From assembly GCF_030812255.1 (NCBI RefSeq), contig NZ_JAUSSH010000001.1, forward strand, positions 372,001 through 436,000: a stretch of 64,000 nucleotides of DNA, written 5' to 3'. The notes under the pieces were generated by a model. It searched no databases. It had not been told where the DNA came from and saw nothing but the letters and a program-made list of their open reading frames with translations. The translations under genes were made by a program, and so were the position numbers. Position 1 is the stretch's first letter, and each line of letters starts with the position of its first letter. This document shows, piece by piece, positions 17,836 through 26,816 of this stretch. The DNA comes from Paeniglutamicibacter psychrophenolicus (GTDB lineage: Bacteria; Actinomycetota; Actinomycetes; Actinomycetales; Micrococcaceae).

Positions 17836-18229
17836 TGTGTCTAAGCGAGTGTGCAGAGACTGGCGCGCGGCGTCACCGAACCTCGCACAGGCACGTATTA
17901 TCCAGCCGATGATCTCGAGATCGACTACTTTCATCAGCCAGAGCGCCACATGATGGATCCAGATCGACGGTGACGAGTCACTCCTCGTTCGCAGCAGTCC
18001 AAAACGAGTTCACTCGTTGCTCCCATGAGCCAGCCATGTCCCCAATTCTCACGGACAATGACCCGACGACCTCCGCAAGCCAGTCGATAATCGGTGGCTG
18101 GATTCTGGTTGATGGACGCATGAATTTCGTCCTCTGGCCGGTCCGCAAGCGGACGGCTCACCGGGACGGTGCAAGGTAGATGCAGCGCGCCACATCCTGC
18201 AATACGGACCCGACTCTTCGCGGGGAAAG
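17836..18229. other. no supported gene
   Basis: A minus-strand frame is open across 17934-18180 (it includes VIVRENWGHGWLMGATSELVL) but I could not tie it to a family, and it runs in a different frame from the adjacent YhcG remnant. It could be another gene fragment. Confidence 0.4.
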
Positions 18230-18715
18230 CTATTTTGTGTCGTCCGTGGGCGCGTCGAGGGCCGCGGTGAGTTGGTCCTCGGCCGGGATCAGCGCGCGGT
18301 CGGCGTTGGTGAGCTGGTCGTAGGTGTAGGCGACGACGGCCATCGGAGAGGTGGAGCGCCCCAGTGCGTAGCGCACGGGTTCTTGCTGCCGCAGATGAGG
18401 ATGCCCACGGTGGGGGAATGGGCCGCGCGGCGGAGCTTGTCATCCACCAGTGCCACATAGAAGTTCAGCTTTCCAGCGAATTCGGCTTGGCATCTTCCGG
18501 TCTTCAGCTCGATGACGAAATAGCGCAGCTGCTTGATATGGAAGAACAGCAATCCACATAGAAATCATCGTCGTCTACTTCCAAATGGACCTGGCGTCCG
18601 ACGAAGGCGAATCCGGGTCCCATTTCGCGCAGGGTTTCGACGATGCGGTCCATGAGCGCCTGTTCCAGGTCGCGTTCGGCAACCTCGCCGGAAATCCAGA
18701 GGAACTTGAATCACA
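18230..18715 (-). pseudogene. YhcG/DUF1016 PD-(D/E)XK nuclease-like remnant
   Basis: Minus-strand homology runs GEVAERDLEQALMDRIVETL, then GPGFAFVGRQVHLEV.DDDFYVD, then LLFFHIKQLRYFVIELKTGR (the ELK of the nuclease core), FAGKLNFYVALVDDKLRR, PTVGILICGSKN and a C-terminal AYTYDQLTNADRALIPAED ending at TAG 18230. The parts lie in different frames: a one-base loss near 18550 and another shift near 18355. The N-terminal DNA-binding domain is missing. Intact YhcG/DUF1016 proteins are often linked to type I restriction loci and phage defence. Confidence 0.85.
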
Positions 18716-18781
18716 CATCTTCTCCAGCGGTAATATCCGATTAGCCGAACTCCAACCCTCTCGGTGATCCAGGACGAGATT

Positions 18782-19165
18782 TCAACCGGCCAGGCTCCGC
18801 GCTTCGCGGATCCAGTTCAGCACATCCCCGTCAATATCCTCTTTCGACCGAATCTCAAGGTGGTGGGTGAACCGACCGAGCCGTGGTTCGAGAATCTCCT
18901 TCCACCTGTGCGATTCGTCCCGTCGATTCAATGTGATGGTGAGGACAAGTGGGGCGGCGTTTCCTCGCAGGTATTTTGCAGGCATCCATGTCCACGCGAA
19001 TCCGGCCCGATGGCGGAACTCTATTTGGCTCTTTGTCACCCGCATTTCGCAGGTACCGATTGATTCGATCGCCACGCGCACGAGGTCGAAGATCTCGCGC
19101 GATCGCTGGTCACTGCCAGTGAAATACTGTTCGAGGGGAATCTGTTCGCCGCGGGCATTCATCAT
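18782..19165 (-). CDS. DUF5655-like protein
   Basis: 127 residues. The pattern (PLEQYFTGSDQRSREIFDLV, then GTCEMRVTKSQIEFRHRAGFAW and a final GRFTHHLEIRSKEDIDGDVLNWIREA) matches DUF5655, a small domain sometimes fused to nuclease or transport-related proteins and of unknown function. The frame is intact although its neighbours are decayed. The start at ATG 19165 gives the expected family length; an internal in-frame ATG is one codon further in. Confidence 0.7.
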   Translation of the reverse strand: MMNARGEQIPLEQYFTGSDQRSREIFDLVRVAIESIGTCEMRVTKSQIEFRHRAGFAWTWMPAKYLRGNAAPLVLTITLNRRDESHRWKEILEPRLGRFTHHLEIRSKEDIDGDVLNWIREARSLAG

Positions 19166-19579
19166 GTCTTAGCCTACCTGCGGCCGCTACGGCCCCATCG
19201 GAATCAGCCTGCCCTGTCCGAGACTTGACGCCGATCTATGTCGCCCAGCCATGAGGGAGACCTCCGGGGTGAATTGCGACCGGGGCTTTGAAAGGTCTTT
19301 GCTGCTCAGCTGCATCGACACCAAGACTCTTTCAATCAAACCGCACACCGATCACTCCATTTTCCGGGACGATCGGCTACAGTCGGACCGTTTGTCAGTC
19401 CGTTCCGGCAGGGAAGTTTCGGCTAACGCCGTTCGGATGCAGTTGCCGTTGGAACCGCAGAACAGCTAAAACGACCACGTCACGAATGCCAGGATACTCG
19501 GAGGTAGAGTGAGGCCTGGCGGTACCGTTGAGTGGTTTCGTTGAGCACTCCGCCCTTGTAAGGAAATGAGTCAACCACC
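19166..19579. other. upstream region of a stress-protein gene, no gene
   Basis: No supported gene. At 19366 it contains GGGACGATCGGC, which shares GGGACG.TCGGC with the hsp20-upstream palindrome but lacks the closing CCC. AAGGA occurs about 15 bp before the ATG at 19580. Confidence 0.4.
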
Positions 19580-20005
19580 ATGGAACAATCCCCGCGCAGC
19601 AATATCGTTGTCGGCGTCGACGGGTCATCTGAGTCGGTCAACGCACTACGCTACGCATCGGTCCTTGCCTCGGCAATGGGCCACGATCTGGTGGCCTTCG
19701 CTTCCTGGCTCCCGCGCCTTGTCCTGGAGGACTACACCCCCGAGTGGGATCCAGAGCGGGACGCCCACGAGAACTTGGACAAGGCAATCGAGCAGGCCTT
19801 CGGCGCGGACATCCCGGAAGATCTGAAGCGCGAAGTCATTGTGGGACCGGCAGCCCCCAACCTGCTCAAGGCCTCCGAGGATGCCGCAATGGTCGTGTTG
19901 GGCACTCGCGGCCGCGGTGGCTTCAAGGGCCTGGTCATGGGATCGGTCTCCAGCTCGCTGGCCGCCCACGCCTCGTGCCCGGTGCTGATCCACCACGGCG
20001 AATAG
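19580..20005 (+). CDS. universal stress protein (Usp family)
   Basis: 141 residues, single UspA domain: IVVGVDGSSESVNALRYASV at the start and GTRGRGGFKGLVMGSVS (G-2x-G-9x-G-S) near the end, so nucleotide binding is expected. It differs from the paralogues at 7283 and 20298 in its middle (FASWLPRLVLEDYTPEWDP) and belongs to a different subgroup. It is followed after 290 bp by the interrupted Usp gene, in the same orientation. Confidence 0.92.
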   Translation: MEQSPRSNIVVGVDGSSESVNALRYASVLASAMGHDLVAFASWLPRLVLEDYTPEWDPERDAHENLDKAIEQAFGADIPEDLKREVIVGPAAPNLLKASEDAAMVVLGTRGRGGFKGLVMGSVSSSLAAHASCPVLIHHGE

Positions 20006-20297
20006 GAGGCGCTCCACCACTAGGCAATACCAGGTGACGGATTCCCGGTGGGCACGCCCAGGGATTCTCCGTTGCAACGATGTCCACATTGTTAGCGGAT
20101 GACCTGTCGCGATATCCGGCACGCTGATCCTGCGGCCTCTAGTATCCGCTCGGCAGGCCCCTGTAGATCGTGACGTAACGATTCTCAAGAATGCTCGGGG
20201 CAACCTGCACCGGCGGATCTCTCCGAAGGGGCCCCTGGTGTTCCAACTGAGCGGTGAGTAGCTTGTGAAGATCAACCCCTAGGCATTGGAGGCTTCC

Positions 20298-20750
20298 ATG
20301 AGACCTGGATACGGAATATCGAAAATTGTAGTGGGGGTGGACGGGTCGTACGCTTCGCTTGAAGCACTCCGGCACGCCCAATACCTGGCAGGCTCGTTGA
20401 ACGCCCACATCGAGGCAATCGGCTGTTGGGACTACCCCCGGATGTATGACAGCTACATACTCGCGGGCACTGAGGGGTCCAAGGAAAGCGCGGAGAAAGT
20501 CGTGAACCAGGCGATCACTAGAGTTTTCGGATCCGATACGCCACGCAACCTCACGGTCAGCTTGGTACAGGGGGATCCTAGGTCCGTTCTCATCAAAGCC
20601 GGAAGGAATGCCGACCTGCTCATAGTCGGGCGTAAGGGCCGCGGTATGCTTGCTGGCCTGCTCATTGGTTCGGTCAGCTCGTACTGAATCGCGCACGCCT
20701 CATGCGCAGTCCTGGTCGCCCCTACCCCTGACATCGCAGAAAATGAATGA
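20298..20750 (+). pseudogene. universal stress protein with in-frame TGA
   Basis: From ATG 20298 (after TTGGAGG) the frame encodes a Usp close to the one at 7283: IVVGVDGSYASLEALRHAQY, GCWDYPR, and GRKGRGMLAGLLIGSVSS. At 20685-20687 it has TGA where the paralogue has TGC (Cys). Beyond it the same frame continues IAHASCAVLVAP to a TGA at 20748-20750, the expected family end. Only this codon is broken. The 129-residue product would keep the ATP motif but lose the last beta strand, which usually forms the dimer interface. Selenocysteine recoding is possible in principle but unlikely; a point nonsense mutation is simplest. Confidence 0.8.
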
Positions 20751-20948
20751 TCGCACCCCGAGACTTACCTGCTGGCATTGGTGCCCACTTGTTCTTCATA
20801 TGCGATGTGCAACATTGATTTGTGGAATTCAGCGAGTCGACGGCTCAATACTCAAGTCTTGACAAAAGAGATCTCCTCGGAAGAGAACTAGGTCGGCGAG
20901 CCGACGGAGTCGACACCTTGGGTTTGTTCCTGTCTGCACCACTCCCGG

Positions 20949-22481
20949 CTATAGCCCGCGTCCCACTTCCCAGATGGACTCGGAGGTGCCGGTGAGCAGG
21001 GCATTGACGGAGGCCGCCTGCGCGTCGGTGAACGAGGCGATGTAGTCGACGATGGCCCGGGCCCGGCCCAGCCGCTCGATCTCCCCGCGCGAGGCCTCGG
21101 TAAACAGCTTGGGGGACTCGGTGCGCAGCAGGCGGTACTCGCCGGTTGCGGCCTCGACGGAGTCCAGCAGCCGGCGCGGGGCCCGGGCGGCATCCTGCGG
21201 GTCATCCAGCCACGCCGCCAGCCCCTCGGCCAGCGACCTGATGATGCGGGTCTGCCCGCGTTGGTACAGGGCCAGGTCTGAGCGCTCGAGCACGAAGCGC
21301 TCGTGCACGAACTTGAGCACCACCACGTCGTGCCAGGCCTCGTCGGCCAGGCGCACGTGCCCGCTGCGGACCACCGGGTCCTTCTCCACCGCGATGGAGG
21401 CCTGGAGCCGGTTGATCCAGCGCCGGGTGAAGGCGGTGACGGCACGGTCGGCATCAAGCCCGCCGTCGTAGGGCAGGGCCAGCAACCCCTCGACCAGGTC
21501 GTGGTCCACGCGCTCAACGGAGGCACGGAAGGCCTCGGCGTTGGCGATCCACGGGTCCTTGGCCGCGACCTTGCGCCAGGTGCGCTCCAGCCCGTGGCCG
21601 GGGATGCGCAGGTCAAGCTCGCGCGCATCCAGCATGGACAGCGCGGGCCCGGAATCGAGCCAGTGCCGCAGCTCGGAGGACACCAGGGAATACTGCAGCA
21701 CCCCGGCACGGTAGAAGTCGTCCAGGTCGTGCACCGCGTAGGCGATGTCGTCGGCGATGTCCATGACCGAGCATTCCAGGGTCTGCTGGTGGTCGGCGAT
21801 CTGCCCGAAGACCGAGAGCACGTCGCGCATCTCGGCCGCCTCGATGTCGTAGGCCGAGTACTTCACCGCCGGGCTGCCGCCGCCGGCGCCCACCCCGCGC
21901 GGCAGCAGTTCCGGGGGACGGGACGGAAGGGAACGCCACTCGTTGCGGGTCCAGGGGTACTTCAGCACCGCGGCCCGCACGGCCCGGGTCAGGTTCAGCC
22001 CGCGGGCGCTGGCATCGCAGCTGTCCAGCGCGGTGAGGATGCGGAAGGACTGGGCGTTGCCCTCGAAGCCGTCGGGCAGCCCGAGGATCTGGCGTGCGGC
22101 CCGGTCCAGTTCCTGTTCGCCCAGGTGCCCGAAGGGCGGGTGGCCCAGGTCGTGGGCCGCGGCGGCGGCCTGCACCACGACGGGGTCGCAGCCGCCGAGT
22201 TCCTCCACGAGCCTTTGCGTGGGTTCATTGGCATTGCGCAACCCGATGGCGATGGAGCGGGCGACCGCGGAGACCTTCAACGAGTGGGTGAGCCGGTTGT
22301 GCACCACGGTTCCGGCGCCTGCCTGCGGGATCACCTGGGTAACCGCCGAGAGCCGGGAGAAGTAGGGGGAGAAGCGGATGCGTTCGATGTCGACGCGGAA
22401 TTCGTCTTCGCCGGGCCGCGATTCCTCGCTGATGTCCCGGTCCCGTCCGCCGCTGAGGTGTGTCGTGTTCCTGTAGTCCAT
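20949..22481 (-). CDS. dgt: dGTP triphosphohydrolase-like HD-domain protein
   Basis: 510 residues from ATG 22481, preceded by GGAG; a second in-frame ATG eight codons upstream is less well placed. HD-superfamily metal ligands are visible: VVHNRLTHSLKVSAVARSI, then AAHDLGHPPFGHLGE, and DIADDIAYAVHDLDDF for the last aspartate. N-terminal YRN....GRDRDI and RTQV-like elements fit Dgt. The enzyme cleaves dGTP to deoxyguanosine and triphosphate in the cytoplasm, lowering dNTP pools; some relatives restrict phage. It stands alone, with the toxin-antitoxin-like pair divergent upstream. Confidence 0.92.
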   Translation of the reverse strand: MDYRNTTHLSGGRDRDISEESRPGEDEFRVDIERIRFSPYFSRLSAVTQVIPQAGAGTVVHNRLTHSLKVSAVARSIAIGLRNANEPTQRLVEELGGCDPVVVQAAAAAHDLGHPPFGHLGEQELDRAARQILGLPDGFEGNAQSFRILTALDSCDASARGLNLTRAVRAAVLKYPWTRNEWRSLPSRPPELLPRGVGAGGGSPAVKYSAYDIEAAEMRDVLSVFGQIADHQQTLECSVMDIADDIAYAVHDLDDFYRAGVLQYSLVSSELRHWLDSGPALSMLDARELDLRIPGHGLERTWRKVAAKDPWIANAEAFRASVERVDHDLVEGLLALPYDGGLDADRAVTAFTRRWINRLQASIAVEKDPVVRSGHVRLADEAWHDVVVLKFVHERFVLERSDLALYQRGQTRIIRSLAEGLAAWLDDPQDAARAPRRLLDSVEAATGEYRLLRTESPKLFTEASRGEIERLGRARAIVDYIASFTDAQAASVNALLTGTSESIWEVGRGL

Positions 22482-22775
22482 GGTGCGCTCCAGCCTAATG
22501 GGCACATGGTGCGGGTAACCGACGACTCACGGCGTAGCCGAAGGGTGACACCCAATATTTTGCTCAACGGCTTCTTTGGCGCAGGTACGTCTTCCCTGTG
22601 CTGCGTCCAGGTGGGGCTGCTTTCCGGGAAGTGCACCTTCGACCTCGGGAAGCTGTTCATCCGATCTCATTCGCAACGACCGGGCTTCGACTGCAAGTGT
22701 CGGAAGTTCAGGTATGCAGTTGCTCGGGGGTGGTTTTCACGATCGGGCATCCGGAAATGCGCGCGTTATGACGAC
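22482..22775. other. divergent region between dgt and the toxin-antitoxin module
   Basis: About 300 bp with no supported gene. It must hold promoters for both dgt and the module; the operator-like palindrome starts at its right edge. Confidence 0.5.
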
Positions 22776-22797
22776 GTACTTGACGTACATGAAGTAC
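22776..22797. promoter_or_regulatory. 22-bp imperfect palindrome, likely operator
   Basis: The arms GTACTT (22776-22781) and AAGTAC (22792-22797) are exact inverted repeats around a central GTAC, and 18 of 22 positions are symmetric. GTACTTGA also recurs as a direct repeat. It ends about 10 bp before the antitoxin start, the usual place for autoregulation by an antitoxin. TTGACG at 22780-22785 could be a -35 element within it. Confidence 0.6.
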
Positions 22798-22806
22798 TTG
22801 AGGATC

Positions 22807-23256
22807 ATGGATTGTATGAGTACCCCAACACATGAAAACGTCGGCACGCACGCCTACGGGTTTACCCAAGCGAGGGAATCACTGAAAGCGATTCTGGATT
22901 CCAGTGAGCGGGGCGGATTGTCCATGATCAGCCGTCCCGACCGGGCACCAGCCGCCGTGGTCAATGGTGAGAGTCTTCGCCGCTATCTGGCGCTAACTGT
23001 TGTGCCTAACGTTCAGGTAGTGAACGAGGATGGCGCCTGGGTAGTCTTCATGCCTGGGCAACCCTTTGCCACGGAGGCCACGGAATTGGACGATGCTCTG
23101 ATGGACTTTGTAGTTGCTTTGCGGGAGTATGCCGAGGATTGGGAAGACCATTTGCACGTCGCACCAAACCATCGCGAAAATTGGGCTTTGGTCCAGCTTG
23201 TTGGACTTTCCTCGAATGAACAGTTGACATCATGGCTGACTGGCTCTGAGATATGA
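22807..23256 (+). CDS. putative antitoxin (Phd/YefM-like)
   Basis: About 149 residues. The N-terminal half resembles Phd/YefM antitoxins (FTQARESLKAILDSSERGGLS, SRPDRAPAAVVNGESLRRYL: the helix-strand hook that binds the operator). The C-terminal half (ELDDALMDFVVALREYAEDWEDHL) would bind the toxin. ATG 22807 and ATG 22816 are both possible; GAGG lies 3 nt before the first. Its last codons overlap the next gene by 4 nt (ATGA), so the two are translationally coupled. The palindrome just upstream fits autoregulation. Antitoxin function is inferred from fold and arrangement. Confidence 0.7.
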   Translation: MDCMSTPTHENVGTHAYGFTQARESLKAILDSSERGGLSMISRPDRAPAAVVNGESLRRYLALTVVPNVQVVNEDGAWVVFMPGQPFATEATELDDALMDFVVALREYAEDWEDHLHVAPNHRENWALVQLVGLSSNEQLTSWLTGSEI

Positions 23257-23696
23257 ACGCCCGCCGACTCGGTGGACGGGATGACCATGAGAAGTTCTGC
23301 CTGACTGAACGGTGGGAACTTCTGAAGAACGCACGTGGGAAGCCCGTGCGTCACCACGCAACGTACCGTCTGGTTCTCGAGGATGGAAGGATCCTGCGGA
23401 CCCGAATTTCGCGCCCGATCGACCGGACCACCTACTCGAATTCCATCTGGAACCACATTCTCCAGGATCAGCTCATGGTCGATGACGATGAGTTTTGGGC
23501 ATGTGTGGAAGGCGGGGTGTTGCCTGCGCGCGGGACCATGCCCGAGCTTTCTGTGGCGCTTCCCTTGGCATTGGTCTGGCAGCTCACCCGGACGGCAGGC
23601 ATTGCAGAGGAAGTCGTTGCAGCGATGACGAAGGAGCAGGCCATCCAGGCACTCAACGACTACTGGATGAACCAAGGGAACCAACCCGGCGGCTAA
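23253..23696 (+). CDS. putative toxin partner (translational-repressor-type annotation)
   Basis: 147 residues beginning inside the end of the antitoxin gene. The core KNARGKPVRHHATYRLVLEDGR, then RISRPIDRTTYSNSIWNHIL, DDEFWACVEGGVLPARG and MTKEQAIQALNDYW is a conserved actinobacterial family usually annotated as a cytotoxic translational repressor of a toxin-antitoxin system. No known RNase catalytic motif is recognisable, so the biochemical activity is unknown. It is basic in its N-terminal half. The coupling to a Phd-like gene is the main support for a toxin role. Confidence 0.65.
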   Translation: MNARRLGGRDDHEKFCLTERWELLKNARGKPVRHHATYRLVLEDGRILRTRISRPIDRTTYSNSIWNHILQDQLMVDDDEFWACVEGGVLPARGTMPELSVALPLALVWQLTRTAGIAEEVVAAMTKEQAIQALNDYWMNQGNQPGG

Positions 23697-23966
23697 CAGT
23701 TCGACCCGGAAAAAGATGGGCATGGCTTGCGATGTGCCAAGGACAAACGCAGGGCAGCCACTCGCAGGCTCCTGGATTCACCGAGCGTCGAGGTACAGAC
23801 GTCTTTTTAAGGTAGAGATATGCAATCCTTCCAGGATCAGACTGTCATGGACGGCGATGCGCCAGGTAGCAATGCCCAGCAGTGCAGGCAGAGCAGCATG
23901 GCACATCATGGGGCACAGGTGCTGAAGATAGCCGCACCCCCAGCGTCATCAAGGGGAAAACACCAA
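23697..23966. other. intergenic region between convergent genes
   Basis: No supported gene. The region ends in the ilvD terminator hairpin at 23967. Confidence 0.5.
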
Positions 23967-23996
23967 CGGGTGCCCATCTTTTCGGAGGGGCACCCG
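23967..23996 (-). terminator. intrinsic terminator of ilvD
   Basis: On the minus strand CGGGTGCCC and GGGCACCCG (23988-23996 and 23967-23975) form a 9-bp stem, followed by GTTGGTGTTTT. It lies about 40 bp beyond the ilvD stop. Confidence 0.75.
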
Positions 23997-24033
23997 CTCG
24001 TGGAATCAATACATCGCGCGGACGCGGTTGTCC

Positions 24034-25902
24034 TTAGACCCGCGCGGGCAGCGGAACCGAGATTTCCGGTACGTAGCGCACCGCACCCTTGTCCGCGGAC
24101 TGGGCGAAGGCAGCGTAGGCACGCAGCGCCGGGGAAACCACGCGGTCGCGGTCACGCGGCTGGTAGCCAATGGTGGCTTCCAAGACCTCGCGGCGGCGGG
24201 CCAGCTCGTCCTCGCTGACCTCCAGGGTGATGGAACGCGACGGGATGTCGATGGAGATGGTGTCCCCGTTCTCCACCAGCGCGATCGCGCCGCCGGCCGC
24301 GGCCTCGGGGGAGATGTGCCCGATGGACAGCCCGGAGGTGCCGCCGGAGAAGCGCCCGTCGGTGATCAGCGCACACTTGGCGCCCAGGCCCAGTCCCTTG
24401 AGGAACGAGGTCGGGTAGAGCATTTCCTGCATGCCGGGCCCGCCGCGCGGACCCTCGTAGCGGATCACCACGACGTCACCGGGAATAATCTCCTTGCTCA
24501 GGATCGCGGTGACCGCATCGTCCTGGGATTCGAAGACCACCGCGGGCCCGGAGAACGTGAAGATCGATTCGTCAACCCCGGCGGTCTTCACCACGCAGCC
24601 GTCCAGCGAGATGTTTCCACGCAGCACGGCCAGGCCGCCCTCCACGGAGTGGGCGTGTTCCATCGAGTGGATGCAGCCGTTCTTCGCGTCCAGATCCAGG
24701 GTGTCCCAGCGCTCGGACTGGGAGAAGGCCTCGGCGGAGCGCACGCAGCCGGGGGCCGCGTGGAACAGCTCGATGGCGGTCTCGGTGGCCTTGCCGCCGC
24801 GGATGTCCCAGTCATCGAGCCACGAGCGCAAATCGGTGCTGTGGATGGAACGCACGTCGTGGCGCAGCCGGCCGCCGCGGTCCAGCTCGCCCAGGATCGC
24901 GGGGATGCCGCCGGCGCGGTGGACGTCCTCGACCAGGTAGTCGCCGTTGGGTGCGACCTTGGTCAGACAGGGGGTGCGGCGGGAGATCTCGTCGATGTCG
25001 TCCAACGTGAAGTCGAGCTCGGCCTCCTGGGCCGTGGCGAGCAGGTGCAGGATGGTGTTGGAGGAGCCACCCATGGCGATGTCCATGGTCATGGCGTTCT
25101 CGAACGCGGCACGGTTGGCGATGGCGCGCGGCAACACGGAGGCGTCGTCGTCGAAGTAGTGGGACTTGGTGATGTCCACAATCGCGCGGCCGGCGTCCTC
25201 GTACAGATCCTTGCGGGCGGTGTGCGTGGCCAGCGTGGTGCCGTTGCCCGGCAGCGACAGGCCCAGGGCCTCGGTGAGGCAGTTCATCGAGTTGGCGGTG
25301 AACATGCCCGAGCAGGAACCGCAGGTGGGGCAGGCTGCTTCCTCGACGCTCAAAAGGTCCTCGTCGGAGACCGAGTCGTTCACTGCGTCGGCGATGGCGG
25401 AGATCAGGTTCAGCCGCTTGCGCACGGTGCCGTCCACGAGCACCGCGGTGCCGCCCTCCATCGGGCCGCCGGAGACAAACACGGTGGGGATGTTCAGTCG
25501 CATGGCGGCCATCATCATGCCCGGGGTGATCTTGTCGCAGTTGGAGATGCAGATCAGCGCATCGGCGCAGTGCGCGTTGACCATGTACTCGACCGAGTCG
25601 GCGATCAAGTCGCGGCTGGGCAGCGAGTACAGCATGCCGCTGTGGCCCATGGCGATCCCGTCGTCCACGGCGATGGTGTTGAACTCGCGCGGGATGCCGC
25701 CGGCCTCGATGATCGCGTCGGAGACGATGCGGCCCACCGGCTGGAGGTGGGTGTGGCCGGGTACGAATTCGGTGAAGCTGTTGGCGACGGCAATGATCGG
25801 CTTTCCGAAGTCGGAGCCCTTGACGCCGGCGGCGCGGAGGAGCGCGCGTGCTCCGACCATGTTGCGGCCATGGGTGACTGTTCGTGAACGTAATTCAGGC
25901 AT
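24034..25902 (-). CDS. ilvD: dihydroxy-acid dehydratase
   Basis: 622 residues from ATG 25902 ([13 protein letters not shown]...), the usual IlvD start; a TTG four codons upstream is unlikely. The enzyme removes water from 2,3-dihydroxy-isovalerate and -methylvalerate in valine/isoleucine synthesis, and supplies the pantothenate pathway. Fe-S ligands sit in [13 protein letters not shown] and in [20 protein letters not shown]; the C-terminal [20 protein letters not shown] is the family signature. Length is typical of the long actinobacterial form. It is transcribed away from the XRE gene at 25980, with 77 bp between the starts, and has its own terminator. Confidence 0.98.
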   Translation of the reverse strand: MPELRSRTVTHGRNMVGARALLRAAGVKGSDFGKPIIAVANSFTEFVPGHTHLQPVGRIVSDAIIEAGGIPREFNTIAVDDGIAMGHSGMLYSLPSRDLIADSVEYMVNAHCADALICISNCDKITPGMMMAAMRLNIPTVFVSGGPMEGGTAVLVDGTVRKRLNLISAIADAVNDSVSDEDLLSVEEAACPTCGSCSGMFTANSMNCLTEALGLSLPGNGTTLATHTARKDLYEDAGRAIVDITKSHYFDDDASVLPRAIANRAAFENAMTMDIAMGGSSNTILHLLATAQEAELDFTLDDIDEISRRTPCLTKVAPNGDYLVEDVHRAGGIPAILGELDRGGRLRHDVRSIHSTDLRSWLDDWDIRGGKATETAIELFHAAPGCVRSAEAFSQSERWDTLDLDAKNGCIHSMEHAHSVEGGLAVLRGNISLDGCVVKTAGVDESIFTFSGPAVVFESQDDAVTAILSKEIIPGDVVVIRYEGPRGGPGMQEMLYPTSFLKGLGLGAKCALITDGRFSGGTSGLSIGHISPEAAAGGAIALVENGDTISIDIPSRSITLEVSEDELARRREVLEATIGYQPRDRDRVVSPALRAYAAFAQSADKGAVRYVPEISVPLPARV

Positions 25903-25979
25903 GATCCAAGTCAACCAGCACCTTCCACACGGCGGAAGACGCTCCTAGTACTAGTAGTGGCAGTGATAGATTTAGGGTC

Positions 25980-26816
25980 ATGAGTGTTGAACGCAGGCGG
26001 GAACTGGGGCAGTTCCTGCGGGATCGGCGCGGCAACCTGGTCCGCGCGGAACTGGGGCTGCCGTCGATCGGGCGCAACCGCACGCTGGGCCTGCGCCGGG
26101 AGGAGATCGCCGCCTTCGCCGCGGTCAGCGTCACCTGGTACACCTGGCTTGAACAGGGGCGGGACATCAACGCCTCCCGCCAGGTGCTCGAATCCATCGC
26201 CCGCGTGCTCACCCTGACCGCTGCGGAAACGGCGTACCTGCTGGCCATGGGCGGCTACACCCCGGTCCCCGCCACCGAGGTCATGGCGATCGAGCAGGCG
26301 CCGGACCACCTGCAGCGGCTGCTCGATGCCTTTGACTTCCCGGCGTTCGCCGTCGCCCCGGACTGGGGCATCGCCGGCTGGAACCGTGCCTACGCGGGCC
26401 TCTACACGCGCATCGGCGCGGTGGGCCCGGAGGACCGGAACCTGCTCTGGCTGATTTTCACCGATCCGCACCTGCGCCAGATGCTGCCCGACTGGGAAGA
26501 AACCTCGCGGCACTTTGTTGCCGAGTTCCGTGCCGAGGCCGGCGCCCGCCTGGGATCGGCCGCCCACACAACACTGCTGAAGCGGCTGGGCGAAGCCAGC
26601 GGGCAATTCGCCAAGCTCTGGGCCGACCGCGGCGTGGAGCGCTTTGCCTCCCGGCAGCGCGTGTTCCTGCACCCGGTGGCCGGCGAGCTGGTCTTTGAGC
26701 AGCACCGGCTGGTGCCCTCGGACGCCCCGGAACTGCACCTGGTGATGTACGTGCCGGTGCCCGGAACCCCGACCGGGGAGAGAATGCGCAAGCTCCTGGC
26801 GGACGAAACCTCCTGA
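25980..26816 (+). CDS. XRE-family regulator with MmyB-like ligand-binding domain
   Basis: 278 residues. N-terminal helix-turn-helix with the typical LGQFLRDRR, TLGLRREEIAAFAAVSVTWYTWLEQGRDINAS segment (about 8-80). The C-terminal MmyB-like domain (about 100-270) includes FAVAPDWGIAGWNRAY, LLWLIFTDP, HFVAEFRAEAG and FLHPVAGELVFEQHRL. This domain can bind fatty-acid-like ligands, and members often repress a divergent oxidoreductase gene. Here the divergent gene is ilvD, so local control of ilvD or self-control is possible but not shown. Confidence 0.92.
   Translation: MSVERRRELGQFLRDRRGNLVRAELGLPSIGRNRTLGLRREEIAAFAAVSVTWYTWLEQGRDINASRQVLESIARVLTLTAAETAYLLAMGGYTPVPATEVMAIEQAPDHLQRLLDAFDFPAFAVAPDWGIAGWNRAYAGLYTRIGAVGPEDRNLLWLIFTDPHLRQMLPDWEETSRHFVAEFRAEAGARLGSAAHTTLLKRLGEASGQFAKLWADRGVERFASRQRVFLHPVAGELVFEQHRLVPSDAPELHLVMYVPVPGTPTGERMRKLLADETS

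Noticed and set aside
17934-18180. Minus-strand open frame with VIVRENWGHGWLMGATSELVL
   Set aside because: It could be a small gene but I found no family, start signal or frame agreement with the YhcG remnant, so it is not listed as a gene.
20685-20720. Selenocysteine element after the TGA of the Usp gene
   Set aside because: The small stem is too short and no Sec machinery is visible; a nonsense mutation is simpler.
24028-25887. Open frame of over 600 codons on the plus strand opposite ilvD
   Set aside because: It is an antisense shadow typical of high-GC coding DNA; IlvD motifs are on the minus strand.
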